The notes: generated by a model not told the origin, from the letters alone. 64,000 bases of DNA from Burkholderiales bacterium PBB6 (GCA_002255925.1 NKIH01000001.1:434001-498000); one strand, 5' to 3'; counted from the stretch's first letter, positions 45,421-54,257 are shown. Numbers and translations are program-made.

Positions 45421-45932
45421 GCTGGATGCGGCACGCCTTGCTGGCGCTGGCCTCCGGGGTGCTGGCCCTGGGGGGGCTGGTGACCCCCGCCCGGGCGCAG
45501 TTTCGCCAGCCGCCGCCGGTGGTGCGCGTTGAGGCGGCGCCTTCGGTGTCAGCGCAGATGCCCGCCTGGCGCGAGGATGTGGCCCGGCATGTGTACGCGG
45601 CCTACGCACCGCACATCTACCGTGGTCAGCTGCCCGCCTGGATGCACGCGGTGGCCGTGACCGAAACCGACGTGGACGCCGACGGCCGTGTGCTGGACGT
45701 GCGCCTGACCCGCGAGCCTGCCGCCGCCAAGGACGTGGGCCCGTGGGTGGTGGGCATGATCCGGCAACTTGGCCAGCTGCCTGCGCCGCGTGGCCTGCGC
45801 GGTGACGTTGCGCAGGGGGGGGCGCAAGTTCCTCAGCAAGACACCGTCTACACCTGGGTCGACATCTGGCTGGTCGACAAGTCAGGCCGCTTCCAGCTCG
45901 ACAGCTTGACTGAAGGACAACAGCGCCCATGA
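45417..45932 (+). CDS. Small exported protein with a TonB-C-terminal-like fold
   Basis: A 171-residue protein with a signal peptide (ALLALASGVLALGGLVTPARA-Q). The mature domain, AVAVTETDVDADGRVLDVRLTREPAAAKD...VDIWLVDKSGRFQL, resembles TonB C-terminal or related periplasmic folds in its DADGRVLDV pattern. It lacks a transmembrane anchor, so it is not a canonical TonB. GTG 45417 overlaps the corA stop; ATG 45426 is an alternative start. It overlaps the HAD gene by 4 bp. Function unknown. Confidence 0.7.
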   Translation: MSWMRHALLALASGVLALGGLVTPARAQFRQPPPVVRVEAAPSVSAQMPAWREDVARHVYAAYAPHIYRGQLPAWMHAVAVTETDVDADGRVLDVRLTREPAAAKDVGPWVVGMIRQLGQLPAPRGLRGDVAQGGAQVPQQDTVYTWVDIWLVDKSGRFQLDSLTEGQQRP

Positions 45933-46651
45933 CCGCGACCCCGCACCTCCTCGCCCCGGTGCCCCAGCGCATCCGCGCCATCACGCTCGATCTGGACGAC
46001 ACGCTGTGGCCCGTCTGGCCGACCATCGAGCGCGCCGAAGCCGTGCTGCACGACTGGCTGTCGCAGCACGCCCCCGCCACCGCGGCCCGGTTTGACGTGA
46101 AGGGCCTGCGTGCGCTGCGCAACGCGGTGGGCGCACAGCACCCGGACCAGGTTCACGACTTGTCGTGGTTGCGCAAGACCAGCCTTGAGCGCGCGCTGGC
46201 GCTGGCAGGTGAAGACCCCGCGCTGGCCCACCCGGCCTTCGATGTGTTTTTTGATCACCGCCAGCGCGTGACCCTGTTCGACGAGGTGCCCCGCGCCCTC
46301 GCCGAGCTGGCCCGCCGCTACCCGGTGCTGGCGCTGACCAACGGCAACTCCGACCTGCAACGCATTGGCCTGGCGCAGCACTTCCAGGGCGTGATGACGG
46401 CGCGCGAATTTGGCATTGGCAAGCCGGCGCCGGTGTTCTTCCATGCGGCGTGCGAGCAACTGGGCCTGCCGCCAGCGCAGGTGCTGCATGTGGGCGACGA
46501 CTGGGCGCTGGACGTGGAAGGCGCGCATGCGGCGGGCCTGCCCAGCGTATGGTTGCACCGGGCGGGTCATCCGCCCAAGCCCGCTGACGCGCAAGCACAG
46601 CCCTGGCTGGTGACGGATTCGCTGGATGGGCTGCTGCAGGCGCTGAGCTGA
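45929..46651 (+). CDS. HAD-family hydrolase (YigB/YjjG-like phosphatase)
   Basis: A 240-residue haloacid-dehalogenase phosphatase. Motif I is ITLDLDDTLWPV, motif II ALTNGNSDL, motif III Lys in GIGKPAPVFF and motif IV HVGDDWALDVEGA. The sequence is closest to YigB-type enzymes, which dephosphorylate FMN and riboflavin precursors. Third in the corA series. Confidence 0.87.
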   Translation: MTATPHLLAPVPQRIRAITLDLDDTLWPVWPTIERAEAVLHDWLSQHAPATAARFDVKGLRALRNAVGAQHPDQVHDLSWLRKTSLERALALAGEDPALAHPAFDVFFDHRQRVTLFDEVPRALAELARRYPVLALTNGNSDLQRIGLAQHFQGVMTAREFGIGKPAPVFFHAACEQLGLPPAQVLHVGDDWALDVEGAHAAGLPSVWLHRAGHPPKPADAQAQPWLVTDSLDGLLQALS

Positions 46652-46687
46652 AACCAAGCGGCAACCAACCGCCCGCCCGGTGTCGAG

Positions 46688-47134
46688 TTACCCGCGCGCC
46701 CGGCGCTTCAGCCAGCGCATCAAGCTGCCCAGCACGGGCAGCTTTTCGTACAGTTCTTCAGCCACGTCCCAGTAGTCGCGGTGCAGGGCCACCCGGCCAT
46801 CGGCTGCAAACGTCACGCGCGTGGCGCCGTGCACTTCGAACGTGCTGCCCTTGCTGCTGAAGTGGAAGTCCCAGGTCAAGAAGCCCTGGTCCGCATCGCT
46901 CACCGCGTGCTGCACCACGAAGCGGGGCGCCTGCACCGTGTTGAACATGTGGCTGAAGATGTGGCGCACCGCAGGCAGGCCGCTCACGTCGTTGAACGGG
47001 TCCTTGAAGCGGACGTCGTCGCTGTAGATGCGATCGAGCTTGTCCAGGTGCGCGGGCTGCAGCTGCTCGTAAAAATCGATCAGGCGCTGCAGCCGCGGAT
47101 CCTGGCTCTTGGGCTCGCCGGGCAAGGTGCTCAT
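46688..47134 (-). CDS. NTF2/SnoaL-like protein (last gene of the lipid operon)
   Basis: A 148-residue cone-shaped NTF2-like fold: LIDFYEQLQPAHLDKLDRIY, VRFKDPFNDVSG, GATRVTFAADGRVALHRDYWD. The family includes small enzymes and binding proteins. Its ATG overlaps the SDR stop (ATGA). The chemistry is unknown; conserved placement beside the SDR suggests a joint step or a structural role in the pathway. Confidence 0.82.
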   Translation of the reverse strand: MSTLPGEPKSQDPRLQRLIDFYEQLQPAHLDKLDRIYSDDVRFKDPFNDVSGLPAVRHIFSHMFNTVQAPRFVVQHAVSDADQGFLTWDFHFSSKGSTFEVHGATRVTFAADGRVALHRDYWDVAEELYEKLPVLGSLMRWLKRRARG

Positions 47135-47919
47135 TGCAGTCCGGTGGCTCGACGCACCAGCCATTCATAACTGCCCGTGGGCAGCAGGCCCAGCGCCTTC
47201 AGCACGCGCGAGAAGCGGTGGGGGAAATGGATCTCGAAGTCGCCCCGCGCCCAGCCGTGCAGGATGGCGGCGGCGGCTTGTTCCGGTGTCTGCAGCGCGG
47301 GCATGGTGAAGCCATTTTGCGCCGTTAGCGGGGTGTCGACAAAGCCGGGGTTGACCAGCGAGACACCCAGACCGCGTGGTGACAAGTCGAGGTGCAGCGA
47401 CTGCGCCAGGTGGATCAGTGCGGCCTTGGTGTGGCCGTAGGCCAGCGCATTGGGCAGTGCGCGGTAGCCGGCCACGCTGGCCACCAGGCTCAGGTGGCCG
47501 CCCCGGCCGGTCTGGGCCTGGGCCAGTAGCGTGGGCATCACCGCGCCGATCAGGTTCAGGGCGCCGGCCACGTTGATCTGCTGGTGGCGGAGCATCACGT
47601 CCAGGTCGAACTGGGTGGCGTGCATGGGCTGGTAGGTGCCCGCGCAACTCAGCACCAGGTCCAGGCCACCGAGCTGGGCGACCAGCGCCTCGGCGGTGCT
47701 GGCGCAGGCCTCGCGGTCGGTCACGTCCAGCGGCGCTGCGTGGCTGCCCGGGTGCTGCGTCACGAAGGCCTGCAGCGGAGCGGCCGAGCGGGCCGACACC
47801 ACCACGGTGGCGCCACGCGCATGCAGGGCCACGCCGAGTGCGCGGCCGATGCCGGTGGACGCACCCACCAGCCACACCACGCGGCCTTGCCAGTCGGTCA
47901 ATCGGGGGTTGAGTGACAT
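47131..47919 (-). CDS. Short-chain dehydrogenase/reductase
   Basis: A 262-residue classical SDR with cofactor motif GASTGIGRALG, NAG-equivalent SCAGTY and catalytic Ser-Tyr-Lys (SVAG...AYGHTKAAL). Pocket PGFVDTPL. Its position in the operon suggests a step in lipid modification; substrate unknown. Follows the DUF3833 gene by 7 bp. Confidence 0.88.
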   Translation of the reverse strand: MSLNPRLTDWQGRVVWLVGASTGIGRALGVALHARGATVVVSARSAAPLQAFVTQHPGSHAAPLDVTDREACASTAEALVAQLGGLDLVLSCAGTYQPMHATQFDLDVMLRHQQINVAGALNLIGAVMPTLLAQAQTGRGGHLSLVASVAGYRALPNALAYGHTKAALIHLAQSLHLDLSPRGLGVSLVNPGFVDTPLTAQNGFTMPALQTPEQAAAAILHGWARGDFEIHFPHRFSRVLKALGLLPTGSYEWLVRRATGLQ

Positions 47920-47926
47920 GGCCTGC

Positions 47927-48493
47927 TCACGGCTTGTAGAACGACAGCGTCACTTCACCAAGCGTGATGCCGAACTTGCTCATCACCGCCTTGTTCAGCA
48001 TGACCTTCTCGTCCATCAGGTACATCCAGTCATCGAACTGCACTTCCCAGACCTTGCCGTCGACCGGCAAGGCCATGGTGTAGCGCCAGTTCAGCGCATT
48101 GCCGGCGGCCTGGCCCACCGCGCCGCCCACCACGTCGTCGGCCTCGCCGGTGTAGCGGCCGTCGGCCTGCTTCTGCAGGCGCCACACGCGCCGCTGCAAG
48201 GTGCCGTCGCTGTAGGTGAAGTCTTCTTCCAGCACGCCGCGGTTGCCGGTCCAGGTGCCCACCATCTTCACGGTGAAGCGCTTGACCACCTTGCCCGAGC
48301 GATCGGTGAACAGGCCGTGCGCCACCAGCGGGCCATTGAAGTAGGTGGCCAGATCCAGCACCGGCTTTTCAGCGGCGTAGTCGGCCGGCTTCGGGCCACT
48401 GGCGCAAGCCGTGAGCCAGCCCGCGCTGGCGATGAGCAAGGTGGCCGTGGCCAGGCGCCAGGCCGTTCGACGGGAAGTAGGCAAGCGGTTCAT
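47927..48493 (-). CDS. DUF3833-family lipoprotein
   Basis: A 188-residue protein with a lipoprotein signal ending LTAC (Cys at about 30). The DUF3833 domain follows: YFNGPLVAHGLFTDRSGKVVKRF, YSDGTLQRRVWRL, DDWMYLMDEKVMLNKAVMSKFG. Probably on the inner face of the outer membrane. Found in other bacteria in the same company of Cfa-like, DUF1365 and FAD genes. The ATG at 48493 overlaps the MFS stop by 4 bp. Confidence 0.87.
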   Translation of the reverse strand: MNRLPTSRRTAWRLATATLLIASAGWLTACASGPKPADYAAEKPVLDLATYFNGPLVAHGLFTDRSGKVVKRFTVKMVGTWTGNRGVLEEDFTYSDGTLQRRVWRLQKQADGRYTGEADDVVGGAVGQAAGNALNWRYTMALPVDGKVWEVQFDDWMYLMDEKVMLNKAVMSKFGITLGEVTLSFYKP

Positions 48494-49794
48494 GAAGATT
48501 CCTTTGAAAGCCACAGCCACCACAGGGCGCCGGCGGCGCCGGCTTTGAGCCCGCAGGGCACCACGGCATACACCACCGACAGGGCAGCATGTCCGTCATT
48601 CGATGTCTGGCCCGGCACATAGCCCAGCCACTGCAACAGGGGCAGTGCCAGGCCAGCCGCCAGGGCCAGATTGAGCTTGGTGGCCATTTGCCACCAGCCA
48701 AAAAACGCGCCGTCCTGGCTGCCGTCGGGCGCTTCGCGGCGCAGCAGGCCGGCCAGCAGCGCAGGTGGCGCGGTCAAGTCAGCACCCAGTGCCAGGCCGC
48801 TGCCGATGCACACCAGCAAAAACGCCGTCGTGTCGCCCGCGCCCAGGCCTGCCGCCCACAAGAACGTGGCCATGGCCAGTGCCATGCCCGCCAGCCAGCA
48901 GCGCGCCAGCCCGAACCGCGCCACGGCCTTCACCCACACAGGCAGCGACAAGGCCGCCGCCGCGAAATAGGCGCCCAGAAAGGCGGGCTCCCAGGCCGGG
49001 GCTTGCAGCTGGTCGCGGATGAAAAACAGCACCAGCGTGGCAGGCACGGCACTCGCCACGCCGTTCAGCAGGAAGACGAGGAGCAGGCGGCGGAAGGCCG
49101 CAAGACGCAGCGGCTGCCACAGCGTGGCGATGAGGCCGCGCTCATCCACCGGCGCCGCGTGCATCGCCGATGTGGCGGCGGGCGCAGGCCCGGTGCTCAA
49201 GCCCCACAAGCCCAGCGCCAGTGCCACGGCCAGCACCACGCAGGTGGCGGGCAAGCCGGCGGTGGCGGGCAATACGCTGGCGACGATCACGCCCAGCAGC
49301 GCCAGCCCTTCGCGCCAGGCCACGACGCGTGCGCGGGCCGGCTCATCGCCGCCCAGGCGGGCGCCCCAGGCCTGGTGCAGCACGCTCAAGGCCGAAAACG
49401 CCAGGTAGGCCACCACCAGGCCGGCACCGCACCAGGCCAGCAGCGCCGCGTCGCCCTGCAAGGCGGGGAAAAAAACCGTTGGAAAGAACAGCGCGGCAAA
49501 GGCCAGCGCCAGCAGCAGCGCCGCCACCCAGGCCGCCCGCATCAGCGGCCCGCGCGGGCCTGCCATGGCGCGGTCCACGCCGCGGCCGATCAACGGGTCG
49601 GCGATGGCGTCGAGCGCCCGCACGCCCAGCAGCAGCGCGCCCAGACTGGCCAGCGGCACGCCGAAAGTCTGGGCGTAATGGCTGGGCAACAGCACATACA
49701 GCGGCAAGGCCACGAAGGCCAGGGGCAGCCCGAGGGCGCCGTAGCGCAAGCCGGCGGCCGCACGCAGCGGGCCGCCCGGAAGCGCCGTGCTCAT
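48490..49794 (-). CDS. MFS transporter (MelB/GPH-like)
   Basis: A 434-residue integral membrane protein with about 12 helices. The first half contains GVPLASLGALLLGVRALDAIADPLIGRGVD, the motif of the glycoside-cation symporter branch. In this operon it more likely moves a lipid precursor or product, which is inference. It overlaps its neighbours by 4 bp on both sides. Confidence 0.85.
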   Translation of the reverse strand: MSTALPGGPLRAAAGLRYGALGLPLAFVALPLYVLLPSHYAQTFGVPLASLGALLLGVRALDAIADPLIGRGVDRAMAGPRGPLMRAAWVAALLLALAFAALFFPTVFFPALQGDAALLAWCGAGLVVAYLAFSALSVLHQAWGARLGGDEPARARVVAWREGLALLGVIVASVLPATAGLPATCVVLAVALALGLWGLSTGPAPAATSAMHAAPVDERGLIATLWQPLRLAAFRRLLLVFLLNGVASAVPATLVLFFIRDQLQAPAWEPAFLGAYFAAAALSLPVWVKAVARFGLARCWLAGMALAMATFLWAAGLGAGDTTAFLLVCIGSGLALGADLTAPPALLAGLLRREAPDGSQDGAFFGWWQMATKLNLALAAGLALPLLQWLGYVPGQTSNDGHAALSVVYAVVPCGLKAGAAGALWWLWLSKESS

Positions 49795-50357
49795 GGCCGC
49801 AGCCCGAGCAGTTGTTCGCGCAGCGTCGGTTCGGAGGTTTTGCTGGACAGCCAGATGCCGAAGAACAGCGCGGCGAAGGCGTCTTCGCGTACCTCGCCCG
49901 CCAGTTGCCCGTTGACGAAGAAGCGCGCGCCCTGACCGGGCTGCTGCACGCCGGTGATGCGGTCACCGGCCTTCACGTCGGGGAACAGGCGCTTCATGGC
50001 CTGCAGCCAGCGTTCGGCTTGCGCGTCGTCCACGCTGCCCACGCGCCGCATCTCGTCGAGCGAGCGCTCGGCGATCTTGGTGCCGCTCAGGCCGCGGGCG
50101 TAGATCAGCTCGATCGCCAGCGCCGCACGCGCCGTGTCGGCCGCGGCCACCGCAGCGGGCGCCCACAAGCGCGCGTCGTAGATGTGCAGGCCGAAGAAGG
50201 TCAGCCTGGTCTGGCCCTGCAGGCGCGCCTGCGGCCAATCGCCACGCAACTCCGGCGGCACGGCCACGCCCTGCGCATGCGCAGGCCAGGCCAGCGCGGC
50301 AGCAGCCCAAGCCAGGCCGGCTCGGCGGGTGATGTGACCAGATCGGAGGTGGCGCAT
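49791..50357 (-). CDS. Chalcone-isomerase-like periplasmic protein
   Basis: A 188-residue exported protein (signal AGLAWAAAALAWPAHA-Q). The chalcone_3/CHI-like domain shows LTFFGLHIYDARLWAP, GLSGTKIAERSLDEMRR, WLQAMKRLFPDVKAGDRITG and FFGIWLSS. Bacterial members lack flavonoid substrates, and related plant/fungal CHI-like proteins bind fatty acids. That fits an operon of lipid genes. It follows the Cfa-like gene by 8 bp. Confidence 0.85.
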   Translation of the reverse strand: MRHLRSGHITRRAGLAWAAAALAWPAHAQGVAVPPELRGDWPQARLQGQTRLTFFGLHIYDARLWAPAAVAAADTARAALAIELIYARGLSGTKIAERSLDEMRRVGSVDDAQAERWLQAMKRLFPDVKAGDRITGVQQPGQGARFFVNGQLAGEVREDAFAALFFGIWLSSKTSEPTLREQLLGLRP

Positions 50358-50365
50358 GGGGGGGC

Positions 50366-51589
50366 TCAGTCGCGTTGCAGCGTGAACTGCATGACGTTGG
50401 TGCTGCCGGCGTCAAAGGCCGCTTCGCAGTAGGCGAGGTAGAACTCCCACAGCCGCACGAAGTTGGCGTCGTAGCCCAGCTGGCGCACCTGGTTGTCCTG
50501 GCCCATGAAGTCATGGCGCCAGCGGCGCAGGGTCTCGGCGTAGTCGGTGCCGAAGGCCAGCTGGTTCACCACCTTCAGGCCCTGCTCGGCGGCGGCCGCG
50601 CGGAAGGTCGACGGGCTGGGCAGCAGGCCGCCGGGGAAGACGTATTGCTGGATGAAGTCGGTGCCGCGCACATAGCGCTCGAACAGGTCGTCGCGGATGG
50701 TGATCGACTGGATGCAGGCACGGCCGCCCGGCTTGAGCTTGTCGTGCACGCTGCGGAAGAACTGGCCCCAGTATTCGCGGCCCACGGCTTCGAACATCTC
50801 GATCGAGACCACGGCGTCGAAGCCGGTTTCCGGAATGTCGCGGTAATCCTGCAGGCGCAGATCGGCCTGGTGACCGGCGGGCAGACGGGCCACGCGCTCT
50901 TGTGCCCAGGCCAGCTGTTCGGTCGACAAGGTCACGCCGACCATGTTCAGGTTGCGGTCGCGCACGCCGCACTCGGCCACGGCGCCCCAGCCGCAACCGA
51001 TCTCCAGCACCTTGTCGCCCGGGCGGATGCCGCATTCGTCCAGCGCCCGCTGCATCTTGGCCGCTTGCGCCTGGGCCAGCGGCTGGCTCTGGTCGCCGTT
51101 GAACCACGCGCTCGAGTAGTTCATCGTCTCATCCAGCCACAGCTTGTAGAACGGGTTGCCGAGGTCGTAATGCGCCTGGATGTTGCGGCGGCTGCCCTTG
51201 CGTGAGTTGCGGTTCAGCAGATGCTTGAGGCGGTGCAGCAGCGAGCCCCACCAGGTGCCGTACATGGCCTGGTCCACGGCTTCGCGGTTGGCCAGCAGCA
51301 GGCGCAGCAGGGCGGCCAGGTCGGGTGAGGTCCAGTCACCGGCGATGTAGCTTTCACCGAAGCCGACGTCGCCCGAGCGCAGCACGGCGCTGCAGACGTC
51401 CCAGTTCTTGATGCGCAGCGCGGCCCTGGGTTCGGGGTGTGCGGCATTGCCGAAGTGGAGTTGCGTGCCGTCCGGGCACTGCAGGTCGAGCGTGCCGGTT
51501 TGCAGGCGTTGCAGCAGGCGCAGCACGGTGCGTGCAGCGGCAGGGGCGCCGGTGGGCAGGCTGGTGGCGGAGGCAGTGGTGGTGTTCAT
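50366..51589 (-). CDS. Cyclopropane-fatty-acid-synthase-like methyltransferase
   Basis: A 407-residue SAM-dependent enzyme acting on unsaturated acyl chains of membrane phospholipids. The N-terminal lipid-binding part (GDVGFGESYIAGDWTSPDL) precedes the catalytic half with AHYDLGNPFYKLWLDETMNYS, SAM site LEIGCGWGA and SIEMFEAVG. It may make cyclopropane, methylated or furan-precursor fatty acids; the operon partners argue against a plain housekeeping Cfa. It overlaps DUF1365 by 4 bp. Confidence 0.88.
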   Translation of the reverse strand: MNTTTASATSLPTGAPAAARTVLRLLQRLQTGTLDLQCPDGTQLHFGNAAHPEPRAALRIKNWDVCSAVLRSGDVGFGESYIAGDWTSPDLAALLRLLLANREAVDQAMYGTWWGSLLHRLKHLLNRNSRKGSRRNIQAHYDLGNPFYKLWLDETMNYSSAWFNGDQSQPLAQAQAAKMQRALDECGIRPGDKVLEIGCGWGAVAECGVRDRNLNMVGVTLSTEQLAWAQERVARLPAGHQADLRLQDYRDIPETGFDAVVSIEMFEAVGREYWGQFFRSVHDKLKPGGRACIQSITIRDDLFERYVRGTDFIQQYVFPGGLLPSPSTFRAAAAEQGLKVVNQLAFGTDYAETLRRWRHDFMGQDNQVRQLGYDANFVRLWEFYLAYCEAAFDAGSTNVMQFTLQRD

Positions 51590-52425
51590 GGTCGTGTCAG
51601 GACGGGGTGGGCGGTTGACTCGATCGGCGGCACGGCCGGAGCGGGCGGGTGTCCGTGCGTGAGTGGAATGGCGGGCGGTTGCGGCTTGGTGAAAAACGGC
51701 ACCTTGCGCAGCCAGAGTTGCAGGGCTTGCCAGTGGATGCGCCACATGACGCCCAGCGTCAGCAGCGGCATGCGCCAGAAGGCTTGTCGCAGGCTGCCGG
51801 CCGTGAGCGGCGCCAGGTGGCCGCTGACGCTGGTCTGCAGCAGCGGGCCGGTGGCGTCGTCGTGGTCGATGCGCACCACGGTGCGTGGCGTGGCCGCGGG
51901 CTCGGCGCCCAGGTCATTGCGGAAGAAGCGGAAGCGGTACTGCCCGTCCACGGCGCAGAACGGCGACACATGGAAGCGCTTGGTGGCGCGTTGTTCGGTG
52001 CCCCAGGTCAGGCCGGGGCCTTGCAGCAGATAGGCGTGGCGCTCACCGAAGGTGTTGTTGACCTCGGCCACCACGGCAGCGAGCGAGCCATCACGCCGGT
52101 GCGCATACCAGAAGCTCACCGGCTTGAACGCGAAGCCCAGCACCCGCGGGAAGCAGTGCAGCCAGACCTCGCCGTCAGCGTCGGCCACGCCTTCACGGGC
52201 CAGCAGACCTTCCAGCCACGCCAGCGCGTCGGGGCCACCGTCGCCATGGTCGGCGTCGTGGAAGCTCACCAGGCCGAAGCGGTTGCGCTTCAGCGCGCCA
52301 CCCGGCTCGTTGCGCCATTGGCGCATCGGCAGCAGCAGGAAGAAGGTCGGATACCGGAAGGCGTGGCGCACCGGCTTGAGCCGGGTGTGCAGCACCTCAC
52401 CAGTACCGATCAGGGCGTGCGACAT
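51586..52425 (-). CDS. DUF1365-family protein
   Basis: A 279-residue protein. The family core HALIGTGEVLHTRLKPVRHA, FRYPTFFLLL, CFPRVLGFAFKPVSFWY and FGERHAYLL is clear. Function is unknown, but DUF1365 almost always accompanies an FAD amine-oxidase-like protein and a Cfa-type methyltransferase, as here. The start ATG 52425 lies against the FAD gene's stop. The C-terminal ~40 residues are Pro-rich. Confidence 0.9.
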   Translation of the reverse strand: MSHALIGTGEVLHTRLKPVRHAFRYPTFFLLLPMRQWRNEPGGALKRNRFGLVSFHDADHGDGGPDALAWLEGLLAREGVADADGEVWLHCFPRVLGFAFKPVSFWYAHRRDGSLAAVVAEVNNTFGERHAYLLQGPGLTWGTEQRATKRFHVSPFCAVDGQYRFRFFRNDLGAEPAATPRTVVRIDHDDATGPLLQTSVSGHLAPLTAGSLRQAFWRMPLLTLGVMWRIHWQALQLWLRKVPFFTKPQPPAIPLTHGHPPAPAVPPIESTAHPVLTRP

Positions 52426-52426
52426 G

Positions 52427-53755
52427 TCAGGCACTTTCCCGTTCTGCGGGCGCGTTGGCCCAGCGGGCACGCAAGGCATCGGCCACGGCTCGACCCGACA
52501 TCAGGCCGTCTTCATGGAAGCCGTAGCGCGTCCAGGCGCCGCAGAACCACACATGCGAGTGGCCCTGGATCTCAGGCAGGCGCTGCTGCGCGGCCACGGC
52601 GGCCAGATCAAATACCGGGTGGTCGTAATCGATGACCGCGTGCACCTTGGCCGGGTCGATCTCACGCACGGGGTTCAGCGACACCACCACCGGCGTCTGC
52701 CACGGCAGCGGCTGCAGGCGGTTCAGCAGGTAGTGCAGGCAGACAGCGCTCGATTCGCGGGCCTGATCGGGCGCACGTTCGTAGTTCCAGGCGGCCCAGG
52801 CCAGCGGCCGCTTTGGCAGCACGGCGGTGTCGGTGTGCAGCACGGCGAGGTTGGCCTGGTACTTGATGCTGCCGAGCACCGCGCGCTCGGCGGCGGTGGC
52901 ATCAGCCAGCAGGGCCAGGCTCTGGTTGGTGTGGCAAGCCAGCACGACTTCGTCGAAACGCTCGGTGCCGCGCGGGCTGTCGATGAGTACGCCGGATTCA
53001 CCGCTGTCGGGTGGCTGGCGGCGCACCGCATGCACCGGGCACATCAGGCGGGCATCGTGGATGCGCGGCAGCATGCGCTGCACGTAGTTGCGCGAGCCAC
53101 CTTCCACCGTGTACCACTGCGGCCGATTGGCCACCTGCAGCAGGCCGTGGTTGTGGCAGAAGCGGATCAACGTGCCGATCGGGAACTTCAGCATCTGGTC
53201 GGTCGGACTGGACCAGATGCAGCCGATCATCGGCAGCAGGTAGCCGTCGGTGAACAGCGTGCCGAAGCGGTGCTCTTTCAGGAAGTCAGCAATCGGCTGT
53301 GCCAGCGCGGCGTCTTCGCCGGCTTCGGCCAGCGCAGTGGTCAGGCGATTGAAGCGGACGATGTCGCTCAGCATGCCCCAGAAGCGCGGGCGCAGCAGGT
53401 TGCTGCGCTGGGCGAACACGGTGTTGAGGTCAGAGCCGCTCCACTCCAGGCCGACGGCCGGCGCCTGCACCGAAAACGACATGTCGGACTTGGCCACCGG
53501 CACCTGCAACTGCTCGAAGAGCGCGATCAGCTGCGGATAGGTGCGTTCGTTGTAGACCAGGAAGCCGGTGTCCACCCCGTGGGTGATCGGGCCGTTCGGG
53601 CCGGGCAGCGTCATGTCGACCGTGTTGGCATGACCACCAAAGTGGCGGCCCGCTTCGAACAAGGTGACATCCGCTTCTTCAGACAGGTGCCAGGCAGCAC
53701 CGAGGCCGGAGATGCCGGAGCCGATGACAGCCACACGGCGGCGTGGTGCGTTCAT
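52427..53755 (-). CDS. FAD-dependent amine-oxidase-like protein (first gene of the lipid operon)
   Basis: A 442-residue flavoprotein. The dinucleotide-binding motif VAVIGSGISGLGAAWHLSEE lies at the N-terminus with GGHANTV following. The C-terminal FAD-contact CGAWTRYGFHEDGLMSG closes the fold. Relatives (COG2907) are grouped with DUF1365 and Cfa-like genes and are thought to act on modified fatty acids. It starts the minus-strand eight-gene operon. The leader is long (about 320 nt from the best promoter). Confidence 0.88.
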   Translation of the reverse strand: MNAPRRRVAVIGSGISGLGAAWHLSEEADVTLFEAGRHFGGHANTVDMTLPGPNGPITHGVDTGFLVYNERTYPQLIALFEQLQVPVAKSDMSFSVQAPAVGLEWSGSDLNTVFAQRSNLLRPRFWGMLSDIVRFNRLTTALAEAGEDAALAQPIADFLKEHRFGTLFTDGYLLPMIGCIWSSPTDQMLKFPIGTLIRFCHNHGLLQVANRPQWYTVEGGSRNYVQRMLPRIHDARLMCPVHAVRRQPPDSGESGVLIDSPRGTERFDEVVLACHTNQSLALLADATAAERAVLGSIKYQANLAVLHTDTAVLPKRPLAWAAWNYERAPDQARESSAVCLHYLLNRLQPLPWQTPVVVSLNPVREIDPAKVHAVIDYDHPVFDLAAVAAQQRLPEIQGHSHVWFCGAWTRYGFHEDGLMSGRAVADALRARWANAPAERESA

Positions 53756-54082
53756 GACGGCACCCCCGTGCGGTGTTCAGAGGAAAGGGCAGCTTGGGCC
53801 GTGGGAAAAAAAGGAGCCGCGCAGCGCCCGGAAGCCCAAGAGAGAGGGAGGGAGGAGGAGTCATGCTCCCGGGGGGCACGCCCGATGGCGGCCTGACTGC
53901 GCGGCTTGAAGAAAACGGCACCAGCAGCAGAACCACCGGCACCGGGGGTGGCACCGAAGTGCCAACACCCAACCCACGGTGGTGTGACAAGGCAGCTGTT
54001 CAAGAGTTCCATCGGTGTCTGTGAATTTTTGTGAGTCGGTGGAGGCCGGCATCGAGATGCATGGCGCGAATCGCTGGATGAA

Positions 54083-54111
54083 ATAATGCACCGGCCGGTT
54101 CGATTTGTAAA
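54083..54111 (-). promoter_or_regulatory. Candidate sigma-70-type promoter of the lipid operon
   Basis: On the minus strand TTTACA (54111-54106), a 17-bp spacer and CATTAT (54088-54083) fall in the only AT-rich part of the gap. I looked for the TGATC-type -35 element of ChrR-associated ECF sigma promoters and did not see a convincing one. Confidence 0.4.
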
Positions 54112-54146
54112 CTCATCAGTTCACATTTTTGCCGTGACGAGGGAAA

Positions 54147-54175
54147 GCCCTGTTCTGACTTACGCAGAACAGGGC
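54147..54175 (-). terminator. Hairpin terminator after the GST gene
   Basis: GCCCTGTTCTG, a 7-base loop and CAGAACAGGGC form a perfect 11-bp stem 83 bp beyond the GST stop. On the minus strand it is followed by TTTCCCTCG, a weak U-tract. Confidence 0.5.
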
Positions 54176-54257
54176 GCGATGGATGCGGTGGAGCCCGCGA
54201 AAACAGCGGGGCCGGGCCGCCCGTCGCCTCCCGGCGGGGCCACCCGGCAGACGGGGC

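Larger units (their letters stand above)
53756..54257. other. 502-bp non-coding stretch upstream of the lipid operon
   Basis: It holds, from right to left, the GST terminator hairpin (54147-54175), a candidate minus-strand promoter (54083-54111) and a leader rich in pyrimidine on the minus strand (opposite GAGAGAGGGAGGGAGGAGGA near 53851). I see no conserved gene in it. Confidence 0.6.

Noticed and set aside
43096-46122. Very long minus-strand open frame across the sensor kinase, corA and beyond
   Set aside because: It crosses three real plus-strand genes and their intergenic regions and has no recognisable domain.
53756-54120. ECF (ChrR-associated sigma-E) promoter before the lipid operon
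   Set aside because: No convincing TGATC-type -35 with a correctly spaced -10 was found by eye; only a sigma-70-like pair is visible.
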